In this document: positions 1-7,938 of the stretch, one piece after another
Layout of the letters: every line of letters begins with the position of its first letter
How positions within the stretch are numbered: the first letter of the stretch is position 1
Assembly: GCA_015852425.1 (NCBI GenBank)
Contig: JAAAIG010000198.1
Location: 1-50,659, forward strand
Direction of reading: 5' to 3'
Length of the DNA: 50,659 nt
Origin: Gryganskiella cystojenkinii
Lineage: Eukaryota > Mortierellomycota > Mortierellomycetes > Mortierellales > Mortierellaceae
The notes under the pieces: model-generated
Databases searched by the model: none
Seen by the model: only the letters and a program-made list of their open reading frames with translations
What the model was told of the DNA's origin: nothing
Position numbers and translations under genes: made by a program

Positions 1-2506
1 ACTGACAGACGTAGTCCTCGATCTGCGCTCTGGAGAACGGTATGATCACAGCCTCGGTGTATTGGTCGATTTTGCTAGCGCGGTAGCGGTCACTCGCTTG
101 GGGACAGAAAAGATCGCTGTGGTTCTGGCCAATAAACGTGCTCCGGCAGCTGATGATCATCTTTGTTCCCGACTGTCCTTCTTCGTTCATCTGGTTGGCG
201 GTGTAGAGGTTGACTTTTCCTTGTGTCTCGTCATAGCCATCGCATATCAGGATGACATGACGGTGCTGCTTCAGTTCTTGGATATGAGCCTCTGAAAATT
301 TGTGGATCCTCAGCTGTTTGGCAATCAGGTCGATATCCGGTCTGTCGATAGCCGGCAAGTTGATGAACAACGGAATGGGATCTCCATGCTTGTAACTCTT
401 CCACAGCTTGTGCTCAAAGTGTTTGTTGAACGTTGATTTTCCTGCTCCTGAATCCCCCAAGATCAACATCACTTGGGCTGTTCCCTCTAAAAAGTCATGG
501 ACACGAGCGTGCAGTGGGACATGGTCGTCGTCAGATGCCTGTAGGCTCGGCTTGCACATTGGTTGGATGTAGATTCCTGCATCTTTGCTGTATACTCCCA
601 GTCTCTTGTGCTGGAGGTTGAGCAGTACGCGATCAAGATCCGGGTTCATGTTGACCTCTTTCAAAAGGAGAGACGATTTGGGCAGGGGCAGGCTAATGCG
701 GAGTGGATGAAGGTATTCGAACTCGTCGTCACCATTCCGTTGTAAATCGTGAATCAAATCGCGAGCTTTCGCTTTGACTGGCGTGTTGGTCATCAACAGT
801 GCTGGATTGATGCCGTCGTCAGAAGAAGTTGAGGCTGACATATTCGAGAGATGGCCAAGAATCGTCAAAATCCATCGCATGACGTCCTCATCCTGATTCG
901 AGTCGACACTGCTCTTGAACATCTCGCCGAGGAACTCGACGGCCTGTTCACGAATGGTCAAGTCCCAGGAGGGATCAGCAGCAATCTCGCCCACCAGTCG
1001 ACTGATCCCCCACAAGAATTTGATATCCTTGCCATGTTGAGGATCACATACCATGGTGTTCAGACGAGAGAAGTCGCCTCTGCTGGCATGATCCTCGGCC
1101 TCTCGCACCGCCTTGAACCATGGTGCCTCCCCTCCTAAGCCGAGAGTGGTTTTCAAAAGCCCAAAGAGACCTCGAGCGCCTCTGATCACATCTGGCAGAC
1201 CTTCGGCAATCCCACCAAACTCGTACTGAACAACACCTTTCATCTTGAAGAGACCGTTGGACAGACCAAGAAAGTGGCGGATGAACTCTTGGCGCGGAGT
1301 CTCGTCATCAGGGACTGAGAGCAGACTCTGACAGGCATAGTCGACCTGATACCGCACAAGGGGGTCGTCGTGTTTTCTGAGTTCCAGGAGAAGTTCCAGA
1401 AGCGGTTCGTGTTCCTTCTCACGGCTGAGACCCGTGATTTGACAAGGGACCAAAACAATGAGAACCATGGTGATCGCGAGGACCAAGTGCGCCAACTCGT
1501 CTTTGCCGATCTGGGAAGAGTCGAACCGTCGTTTGAGACAATTGAGGGTCCGATTCAGGTCATCAGGTGTCAGGCAGTTCTTGGGTGCCTCTTGGATCAG
1601 CTGGACCAGCCCGAGAAGAACATTGACATCGAGGAGAACAGAGTTGTCCAGGACCTTGAGGAAGCAGTCGAGAAGTTTCTTGTAGAGCTCACTACTAAGT
1701 ACGGATCCAAGAAGAATGATCTCACGGATGGCCTCAGAGTCCTTCAAGTCCCGTGACAGAAATTCGTTGACCATTCGAGTCTTGATCTGGTCAAGGTGGT
1801 GTTTGTCGCCAGGACTCTTTTCCATCTCCAAGATCCAGGATTGCTGAGAGACACTGAGCGAACTGAAGGTAGCACTGTTGGTGACGGACGTTGCCGAAGA
1901 AGAGGACGGGGCGGATGATGATGCCTCCTGGACAACCTTGTTGAGAAGACTTGCACAGATGGCGAATTGAGCAGTGTCCTCAAAGTCCTGGCTAATCTCG
2001 GGTGCAGGGACGTCGATGTTGATTCTGGCAATGTTGTTCTCAGGGAAAATATCGGATCTCAGAGACCAATTTGCCGCTCCTTTTGGAGTGCTAGAGGCAG
2101 GACTGACCGAGGTTTGAACTCCTGAGGCAAAATTAGGAGCTGTCACCACGGTACTTGGGGAAGAGCCTGGCGGTAAGGCGCTCAAGATGACTGCATCTGC
2201 AACTGGGGAGGATGACGAAGAAGCATGTTCGTTTGAGGCACCTGTGTTTTCGGTTGAGAGCGACACACTGAGCGACGACCTGGATGCCGTGCTGGTTCTA
2301 TGGGCTGATTCTGGAGCGTGAATCTCATTAGACGCATCGTTGACGGATGGATGACTTGGCGACTTTGAGCGGAACTTTTCGAAAAATCCACGTACAGACG
2401 ATTTCTTGCCCTTGCTAGAGTCGGTGCTGGGAGTACTGGAATGCGATCCTCCAGTCTGGGGCGGCGACAGATGCATCTGACTGGAGCTTGTTTCGGGGTT
2501 CGCCAT
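1..2506 (-). CDS. STAND-type NACHT NTPase, 5' portion (runs off left edge)
   Basis: The frame is open without a stop from the ATG at 2506 down to base 1, giving at least 835 residues. Residues 1-120 are Ser/Thr/Pro-rich and disordered-looking, with a basic patch (GFFEKFRSKSP). Residues ~130-580 are leucine-rich and helical, resembling the ARM/HEAT-like region that precedes the NTPase in many Mortierella STAND proteins. A Walker A motif (GDSGAGKS, residues 684-691), a Walker B-like segment (VILICDGYDE, from about residue 751) and a following IISCRS strand define a NACHT-type P-loop NTPase. STAND proteins are usually ATP-driven switches in self/non-self or programmed-death signalling; a C-terminal repeat sensor (WD40, TPR or pentapeptide) is expected beyond the window. 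Sequence just upstream of the ATG ends in a good 3' splice site, suggesting a 5'-UTR intron. Domain class is confident; biological role is inference. Confidence 0.85.
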   Translation of the reverse strand, partial: MANPETSSSQMHLSPPQTGGSHSSTPSTDSSKGKKSSVRGFFEKFRSKSPSHPSVNDASNEIHAPESAHRTSTASRSSLSVSLSTENTGASNEHASSSSSPVADAVILSALPPGSSPSTVVTAPNFASGVQTSVSPASSTPKGAANWSLRSDIFPENNIARINIDVPAPEISQDFEDTAQFAICASLLNKVVQEASSSAPSSSSATSVTNSATFSSLSVSQQSWILEMEKSPGDKHHLDQIKTRMVNEFLSRDLKDSEAIREIILLGSVLSSELYKKLLDCFLKVLDNSVLLDVNVLLGLVQLIQEAPKNCLTPDDLNRTLNCLKRRFDSSQIGKDELAHLVLAITMVLIVLVPCQITGLSREKEHEPLLELLLELRKHDDPLVRYQVDYACQSLLSVPDDETPRQEFIRHFLGLSNGLFKMKGVVQYEFGGIAEGLPDVIRGARGLFGLLKTTLGLGGEAPWFKAVREAEDHASRGDFSRLNTMVCDPQHGKDIKFLWGISRLVGEIAADPSWDLTIREQAVEFLGEMFKSSVDSNQDEDVMRWILTILGHLSNMSASTSSDDGINPALLMTNTPVKAKARDLIHDLQRNGDDEFEYLHPLRISLPLPKSSLLLKEVNMNPDLDRVLLNLQHKRLGVYSKDAGIYIQPMCKPSLQASDDDHVPLHARVHDFLEGTAQVMLILGDSGAGKSTFNKHFEHKLWKSYKHGDPIPLFINLPAIDRPDIDLIAKQLRIHKFSEAHIQELKQHRHVILICDGYDETQGKVNLYTANQMNEEGQSGTKMIISCRSTFIGQNHSDLFCPQASDRYRASKIDQYTEAVIIPFSRAQIEDYVCQ

Positions 2507-2521
2507 AGATAGTTCCGTTTT

Positions 2522-2631
2522 CTAATCAAAGTAAAAGAACAGAGTGATATCGTGTGAGTATGATTTACACCAAGAATAATCGCGTGCAAGAACGAAGGTT
2601 AAGACATCCCGTAGTTGGGTATTCCTCTTAC
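2522..2631 (-). other. Probable 5'-UTR intron of the STAND gene
   Basis: On the - strand a donor GTAAGAGG (from 2631) and an acceptor TTTGATTAG (ending 2522) bound 110 nt, 15 nt upstream of the start codon. The size fits other introns here. Predicted from splice motifs only. Confidence 0.45.
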
Positions 2632-2669
2632 CTTTGCAGAATTGCGGTATGTGGGGTCTCTTAAGCGTG

Positions 2670-2676
2670 TTATATA
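2670..2676 (-). promoter_or_regulatory. TATA-like box of the STAND gene
   Basis: TATATAA on the - strand, about 40 bp upstream of the presumed leader splice donor and next to a T-run (2684 onward) where the dispersed repeat begins. The leader exon would be very short, so the exact start site is uncertain. Confidence 0.4.
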
Positions 2677-2682
2677 CAGCGA

Positions 2683-3560
2683 CCTTTTTTTTTTTTTGTT
2701 AGCGTTATGTTTTTGATAGGATTGAACAGCTGTAACGGATGGTTGTGATTATCTAAAGGATGGGTTTGTTTGTTAGGAAGGTGACACGGAGGCAGAGAGC
2801 ACTTAACATTCAACGAAGAAACTCACATCGACTACAAGACGGCTCGTTTTGTTTTTGCTTGTGTGGAGAGAAGCAGTGACCAAGAGTAGAGATATGGATT
2901 CCTATAAGTTCATTGAGAAAGTATGATCGTAAGCTCAGGTAACGTCGTCGATGTGTCAGTAGGGAAGTCATGTCACTTCAACCTACAAGCGTCTTTTCGC
3001 AACTTGATAAAAAACTCTGCTGACAGCGATTCACAAGTGAATGAGTTGGTGTGCAATCTTAACGAATGAAAGATTGTGAATGAAAGTGGGTGGGATCTTG
3101 AAATGTCACAGAAGATGGAAAATGAGATTAGAAGGATGATGAGCAACAAGACACATGTACTCTTGACCCCCTCTTGTCGCCAAAAAAAATAACTCCGCCT
3201 CGGTAACGGTCCAGAGAAAAAAATATTTGTACAAGATGGGCTGTGCCTGCATAAGCACTGCAGGATGACTGACGCAGTTCTGAGCCCGTGCATGGTCTGG
3301 GAGGGACAAAAGAAAGCGTTGTTGTTGTGGTTGTTGTTGACTGATCTCCGTGCTTTTTTTATATATGATAGCTTTTTCTCAGGTCCGCGGCAAGAACGCG
3401 TTAAGGACGCTCGATAAAAGACATCTTGTCTTTAGCCGCTGCCATGTCCTCTTCCATTCTAGGATCCTTGACCGTTCTTACTAAGGTGCTCCCCTAGAGT
3501 CGGTTTCCATCTTTATTCTTCCTTGTGAGGAACGGCCAGCATCGCTTGACTCAACTTGGT
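2683..3560. repeat. Dispersed diverged repeat, copy 1
   Basis: This stretch upstream of the STAND gene aligns by eye, in the same orientation, with 25478-26340. Shared blocks include 2880-2997 with 25666-25781 and 3003-3160 with 25798-25925, roughly 75-85% alike with small indels; one is a ~17-base segment near 3106 missing from copy 2. Homology also covers 3480-3545. No convincing gene lies inside. It starts at the T-run beside the STAND TATA box and ends beside the small KEN-motif gene. It could be an old segmental duplication of a promoter region or a non-autonomous element; no terminal repeats were recognised. Confidence 0.7.
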
Positions 3561-3568
3561 CTACACTG

Positions 3569-3868
3569 TCAACATATGTGATCGTCCCCACAAGGGCCAA
3601 ATTGTGAGGCGGGAGTCTTGACCGCATAGCAGGACTGGCGGAGGGCGGTTGACGCTGTTACAGGATCAATGTTTTCTTTGTCGGAATCGCCGAAATCGTC
3701 TTCGTCTGACGAGATGAATCTTGTGTCCGAGGGTGACATAGAAGGTGAGAAAGAATAGGGCTCAGATGAAGAAGAACAGGCAACGGGCTTTTTCTTGGAT
3801 TGGAGCAGTAAGAGTCGCCTTTCCGCTTCAGAGTAGAACAGGGATATTTCATGGGGAAGGGACTCCAA
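3569..3868 (-). CDS. Small acidic protein with KEN motif (99 aa)
   Basis: Single-exon ORF. The N-terminus (MESLPHEISLFYSEAERRLL) is amphipathic and helical, followed by a Ser-rich stretch, an acidic patch (DEDDFGDSDKENIDP, about residues 55-69) and a short Cys-containing tail. The acidic patch contains KEN followed by proline two residues later, the pattern of an APC/C-Cdh1 KEN box. An AATAAA lies on the - strand at 3517-3512, about 52 bp after the stop, and a weak TTAAATAG lies 57 bp upstream of the ATG. It resembles the 6763-7425 product in its N-terminus (SL-H-S-YS spacing) and acidic-KEN core, so I treat the two as diverged relatives. The other protein is 220 aa, so this copy may be truncated where the repeat abuts its 3' end. 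No known family recognised. Confidence 0.5.
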   Translation of the reverse strand: MESLPHEISLFYSEAERRLLLLQSKKKPVACSSSSEPYSFSPSMSPSDTRFISSDEDDFGDSDKENIDPVTASTALRQSCYAVKTPASQFGPCGDDHIC

Positions 3869-3869
3869 A

Positions 3870-4355
3870 GGAAGAAGCTGTCAGGCTTGAAGAGGAACGA
3901 ATTGGTCGTGCTTTAAGACTCTGGCTATTTAAGTTCAACATGTTCCCTGGAGTTTTGTGTTGACTAAGGTATAATAGGTTAAAAAAAAGTTCGTTTGAGC
4001 CACAATCAGCCGCATTGTTGAGATACAGGTTTAAAGTCTGTGCTGCACAGTCGCTTTGTTTAGGCACTGTCTGGATTGTGATGTCTGCTCAAGCCTCCGT
4101 CTGTGTTTCTTCAGCATAAAAAATCCTCTGACAATTTTGTGGTTTTTGTCTGAAGATGTGTGTCGCGTCCACCTCTAGATCATAACGTAGTAAATTCCAG
4201 ATAATCCCGTTTAGTGCATTCTTTATTACTTTATTCTAAGTCTTTAACTTCTCCTTCATTCCTTTTATTCCTTTATTCTTTTATTCCCTACTTCAATCAT
4301 ATCCTTTCTTCATTCCCCGTTTCGTATTTAAACAAAGTCCTCCTTTCCTTTTATG
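3870..4355. other. Intergenic, AT-rich
   Basis: No gene is supported. The right part (4214-4360) is T/C-rich with TTTATTCC-like runs and leads into the MITE. Confidence 0.5.
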
Positions 4356-4363
4356 CTCCTTAC

Positions 4364-4485
4364 CAGTGTTTCTCAAATTCGAAGAATATTCGATTCGATT
4401 CGGATTCGATTCGACGATTTCCTGCAGTAATCGCATGTAAGAAAAAATTCGACCCCCGATTCGATTCGACATTTGAGAAACACTA
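4364..4485. mobile_element. 122-bp hAT-type MITE
   Basis: Left end CAGTGTTTCTCAAAT and right end ATTTGAGAAACACTA form terminal inverted repeats matching at 14 of 15 positions, in the CAGTGnTTCTCAA style of hAT transposons. Identical 8-bp sequences CTCCTTAC flank it at 4356-4363 and 4486-4493, the target-site duplication length typical of hAT. Inside, ATTCGATTCG-type units are repeated near both ends, resembling hAT subterminal transposase-binding repeats. There is no coding capacity, so it is non-autonomous. The perfect duplication suggests relatively recent insertion. Confidence 0.88.
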
Positions 4486-4493
4486 CTCCTTAC

Positions 4494-4769
4494 CTAGTAA
4501 CTTGAATAAATCCTCCTTAGTACCTTGACCATTGTCCCTGCCTCAAATCACCACACCTTTATCCCGTCCCTGTCTTGTCCTAGGAAAGGTCATCCCGCCT
4601 TGTCCTTAGTCCGCGTTCACGACAATGTGCATGGCATTTGGTAGCAAATAGTCCTCGGTCAATCGCCATGACCAAGGGTAGACATATTTTATTTTTCTCC
4701 TCAAATAAAATTTTTATAGTTTATCTCGCTTGACGCTGTTACGCTGACTTCTCCTTAAATGAAGGGGTT
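4494..4769. other. Intergenic, no gene seen
   Basis: Spacer between the MITE and the convergent 3' end of the secreted-protein gene. AATAAA-like sequences near 4703 and 4683 could serve as its poly(A) signal. Confidence 0.4.
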
Positions 4770-5126
4770 TTAACACGCATTTTTGTCGGCCACGGTTACC
4801 GACGGTAGGCCGGGAACGCTCTGAACAGCCCAGTACATGTCGAAGGAACAGAATGTTGAAGGGTTCGTGCCCGTGTTGCTGACGCTCACGTGGACCCTGT
4901 CGCCAGGAGTTATGCCATCAGCAAGGACATTGAAGCAGTACAGGCCATCTCCACTGCACTTGGAGGAAGTTACAGATGGTGTGGCGGTATCAATATTCAC
5001 CGGCACCTCACCAATCGTAACGGTGCACCGGTAGACCCCCCAACCCATGACTTTACAATTATAGATGGCGGCCGAAGTAATTCCGACATATGCGGTAAGA
5101 GTAGCGAGGACAGCGGTGACCTTCAT
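4770..5126 (-). CDS. Small secreted cysteine-containing protein (118 aa)
   Basis: The N-terminus is a classic signal peptide: MK, a hydrophobic core, and probable cleavage after ITSA near residue 19. The mature ~99 residues contain six cysteines (NCK, RCT, KCS, YCF, FCS and a terminal AC), enough for three disulfides, and are beta-rich in appearance. No transmembrane segment or GPI-type tail follows. A TATAAAAG box and a probable 5'-UTR intron (5132-5246) support a real transcript. Family not recognised; it fits small secreted effector-like or cell-wall-associated proteins, but that is inference from size and secretion only. Confidence 0.75.
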   Translation of the reverse strand: MKVTAVLATLTAYVGITSAAIYNCKVMGWGVYRCTVTIGEVPVNIDTATPSVTSSKCSGDGLYCFNVLADGITPGDRVHVSVSNTGTNPSTFCSFDMYWAVQSVPGLPSVTVADKNAC

Positions 5127-5131
5127 GATTG

Positions 5132-5246
5132 CTAGAAAAAAATAGAGGCGAGTTCAAAGAGAAGTTATGAAAAGTCGGTTAGGCCTGGGTGGGGATTTCG
5201 TTTTGGAAAAGCGAAAGATTCTCAGGAAAGCGGTTGATAGACTCAC
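5132..5246 (-). other. Probable 5'-UTR intron of the secreted-protein gene
   Basis: Donor GTGAGTC (from 5246) and acceptor TTTTTTTCTAG (ending 5132) on the - strand, 115 nt, ending 5 nt before the ATG. The donor is preceded by CTCTCAA and the acceptor has a strong T-tract. Confidence 0.55.
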
Positions 5247-5349
5247 TTGAGAGAGTTGGATGTGGAAGAGGACTGGAAAGGTTGGAGAGTTGTTGTTGAG
5301 GCGAAGAGAGTGCTGATGATGGACATCCAAGTTGTGGGAGACCCCTCAC

Positions 5350-5357
5350 CTTTTATA
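5350..5357 (-). promoter_or_regulatory. TATA box
   Basis: TATAAAAG on the - strand about 105 bp upstream of the leader intron donor and 225 bp upstream of the ATG of the 118-aa secreted protein. Confidence 0.5.
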
Positions 5358-5359
5358 GT

Positions 5360-6160
5360 AAACGATGCAATGTTTTTCGAGTATGGCTACCTGGTCGCCA
5401 TGCCCTTTGTCCAGCACGCCGCGTACCAGCTATAAACTTGCATTGCTCATCCGAGATATATCCCTTGCTGTCAAAACCACGCAATAACGCCAGATTTGTA
5501 ACAAAAGCGCCGCGTGTGAGTGGAAATATGAGTTCCACAGCCGAAAGTATTATAATCCGCGGCACCATGCCCGTTGGGGGATCATTTTGTGGATACGGGC
5601 ACCTCTTGTGTTACGGTTAGACTGGTTAGACTCTGCGGCTTTTCGCCGTTTGCTCGAAGATCCAGTAGCCAGGTTGTGTTCTCAATAAGGATGCTGTAAC
5701 CGCGCCGTCTATATTCTAAACTAACACTGGTCGAGCATAACGGCTGAGTAATTGAAGTCGACAAGTCGAGCAGAAAGTCGACAGTTTAATATTTTATTTC
5801 GCGTCCAGCCGACTCGTGCGCGTCGACAGAAAGCAACTTGATCGGCCAGAGAGGGCGATATTTGTCACAAGACAGCCGTTGCGACGGAAAATGATGCTTC
5901 AGTCTAACAGCGGCAGTTTAATATATATATTTTTTTTTTTCGCGCCGCAACAAAAATTTAGAAATGAAAAGCTTGCCAAATCGGGAGAAAAGGACGCTAC
6001 TTCACACCCGCCGCACAGCAGACAGAATTAATAATGACTCTTCACAAACACAACTTCAAATTTCTTGCACTTAAGAATTTTACGAGCAGGTGACAGTTCT
6101 TTGGGACATAGCAACATTCTGAATTTCCGAATTCACTGGCAACTAGTTTAACTATCCATG
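5360..6160. other. Intergenic between divergent secreted-protein genes
   Basis: No gene is supported. It contains a tandem GGTTAGACT doublet near 5615-5632, an AT run (~5920-5940) and AT-rich sequence. It serves as upstream region for both the - strand 118-aa and the + strand 62-aa secreted proteins. Confidence 0.5.
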
Positions 6161-6167
6161 GAGTTAG

Positions 6168-6176
6168 TATAAAAAG
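6168..6176 (+). promoter_or_regulatory. TATA box of the 62-aa secreted peptide
   Basis: TATAAAAAG lies 109 bp upstream of the ATG at 6277 and is followed by a pyrimidine-rich leader; this spacing resembles the box at 32610 before the reductase gene. Confidence 0.55.
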
Positions 6177-6276
6177 AAGAGACCGTCCACTTTCACTTCT
6201 ATACAAAAAAGATTACTCAATTACCTATTCTCCAACCGAACCCAGCCCATAAGATCAAAACGTATTCTTCGTTAGG

Positions 6277-6465
6277 ATGAAATTCACGAACTCCTTTGCC
6301 TTGACGGTGGCGCTAGTTTTTGTCCTGTCCACGGTGTCTGCGGCCCCTGTTACGGAGGTGAAGCCCGATGGCGACATCGGCTGGACCAAGTCCACTCCTG
6401 TCTCGCCACATTCCGTCCCTGGTCGAGAGGATATGCCCGTTGGCCCATGCCAGCCCAACTGCTAA
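6277..6465 (+). CDS. Very small secreted peptide (62 aa)
   Basis: A signal peptide (MKFTNSFALTVALVFVLS, cleavage likely after VSA near residue 22) is followed by a ~40-residue mature chain rich in Pro, Val and Ser, ending in a CQPNC pair that could form a terminal disulfide. The TATA box upstream and the short 5' leader support expression. No dibasic processing sites or repeats suggest a pheromone precursor; there is one GRED. The family is not recognised. A role as secreted effector, antimicrobial or signalling peptide is possible but unsupported. Confidence 0.6.
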   Translation: MKFTNSFALTVALVFVLSTVSAAPVTEVKPDGDIGWTKSTPVSPHSVPGREDMPVGPCQPNC

Positions 6466-6762
6466 AGTCAGCGTTATTGCGGGTATAAAGACTTAAGAAT
6501 CTGATGTTGTTTTTGTCTCAAGTCCTATTTCGTCCCAACTGTACGAAAGAGCAAGTATATGATAGCACGGATTTCTCCAACTTGTCTCAAAACAAACACA
6601 TTAAAGCCAATATTGTTACCGCCAAGACCTTCTTCTCGATCTTAAGAAAGTGTAGTGAAGGGCAGTGATGAGCTGTTAGAGTTGGGAGCATGACAGTTTC
6701 GGTGATGTGAGGGCAAAAAAAGCCGACAAAGTGTAGTGACTCTTAAGATTTTATTCTGATAT

Positions 6763-7425
6763 TTAATGACTTTCGGAAAGGCAGCTACTCATTTTCTGGA
6801 TATTATAGAGGTCTAAGAGTGTTTTATGGAAGGAAATTAATGTTTGCTGAAGTCTCTCTATCTCTTGTGAATAAAAGATCTTCTCTGGCAATCCTTCGTT
6901 TTCGTCCACAAAAAGGCTAAGGTATTTCGTAATAGTTCCTTCAACTTGTATAATAAGCCTGTTCAAGCCATTGATCCGGTCAATGATCAACGAGTTGGGG
7001 GTACTATTCAATGATGCTGTTTGGTGATGTGTTCGTGGGTATGACGTTGAAGAAGCTCCAGGGAGGAAACGCACATGTTTCTTTTCAGGATCGTCTTTTG
7101 GTGGATTGATATCGCCATCATGGAGTGGGAAAGTTGGGGAAGTGAAAGACCCATGAAGCCTGGACATTTGTCTCGACATGTTAATTGTATCATGGAAAGA
7201 AAGCGGGAGGATGGAGTTCCTGATAGGGGATGGCGCCGGAGGAATATTTTCCTTGTTAGCATCAGCGTTATCATCGTAGTCTTGGTCGAAATCATCGTCA
7301 TCGTCATCGTCAGTATCTTGATTGGAAAGGCGAAAAGACTTTGCAGAGGAGAGTATCTTTTTCGCAATCTCGACCAGACGGCAGCTGTATTGTCGAGAGA
7401 GATCATGGTGAAGGGAGAAATTCAT
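6763..7425 (-). CDS. Acidic protein with KEN box and RVxF-like motif (220 aa)
   Basis: Single-exon ORF with a TATAAAAAA box at 7566-7574 and AATAAA directly after the stop (6757-6752). The N-terminus (MNFSLHHDLSRQYS) matches the spacing of the 3569-3868 protein. A poly-Asp stretch (residues ~39-55) leads into ADANKENIPPAPSP, a good KEN-box context. Further on are SP sites, MSRQMSR and KKHVRFLPG, which fits the PP1-docking consensus [RK]-x-V-x-F. The last ~70 residues look like two amphipathic helices (INGLNRLIIQVEG; IERLQQTLISFHKTLLDLY), perhaps a coiled coil. This suggests a cell-cycle-controlled regulatory protein, but that rests on short linear motifs only. No known family recognised. Confidence 0.6.
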   Translation of the reverse strand: MNFSLHHDLSRQYSCRLVEIAKKILSSAKSFRLSNQDTDDDDDDDFDQDYDDNADANKENIPPAPSPIRNSILPLSFHDTINMSRQMSRLHGSFTSPTFPLHDGDINPPKDDPEKKHVRFLPGASSTSYPRTHHQTASLNSTPNSLIIDRINGLNRLIIQVEGTITKYLSLFVDENEGLPEKIFYSQEIERLQQTLISFHKTLLDLYNIQKMSSCLSESH

Positions 7426-7565
7426 GATGAAGAGACAAGACGATCACAAGGATCCAGAGCGCAAGAAACTTTTTGCGTGATGCTTTCGTCCATTTCATGG
7501 GCTACGGACTCTATGTTCTCGTGCTCGGGGTAACTCGGATTCAGGTAGACGATTTTGCGCGTGTT

Positions 7566-7574
7566 TTTTTTATA
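7566..7574 (-). promoter_or_regulatory. TATA box
   Basis: TATAAAAAA on the - strand about 141 bp upstream of the ATG of the 220-aa KEN-motif protein. Confidence 0.45.
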
Positions 7575-7938
7575 CATATCTGAGTCGATTAAATGCCAAT
7601 ATGACTAATTCGTGTGCATCCACAGACACAGCCATGCCCCATATTGATTCTTTAGTTGGGAGCAGAAATGCGGGATTGATCAAGAGCTGGCTCTCTTTTA
7701 TGTCTTAGCCACGGACCTCGGGGGGAACGCGATGGTCTCACCGAAATTCATCAATACTACTGACGGAGGTGGAGGTAGTGTTGGGATGATCGATAGGTAC
7801 AGCAACGACAGCCCGCTGGTACATACTCAATATTATGTCGGTCACAGAACCCATCTTGGCAAAGACGATATTACAAGAAAAGATCATATATTATAATATA
7901 GGACGAGACATACATCAAGATAGCAAGGGTATAACAGG

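Noticed and set aside
7075..7533. 152-codon + strand ORF with a Val/Ile-rich run
   Set aside because: The Val/Ile run is the reverse complement of the poly-Asp stretch of the - strand 220-aa protein.
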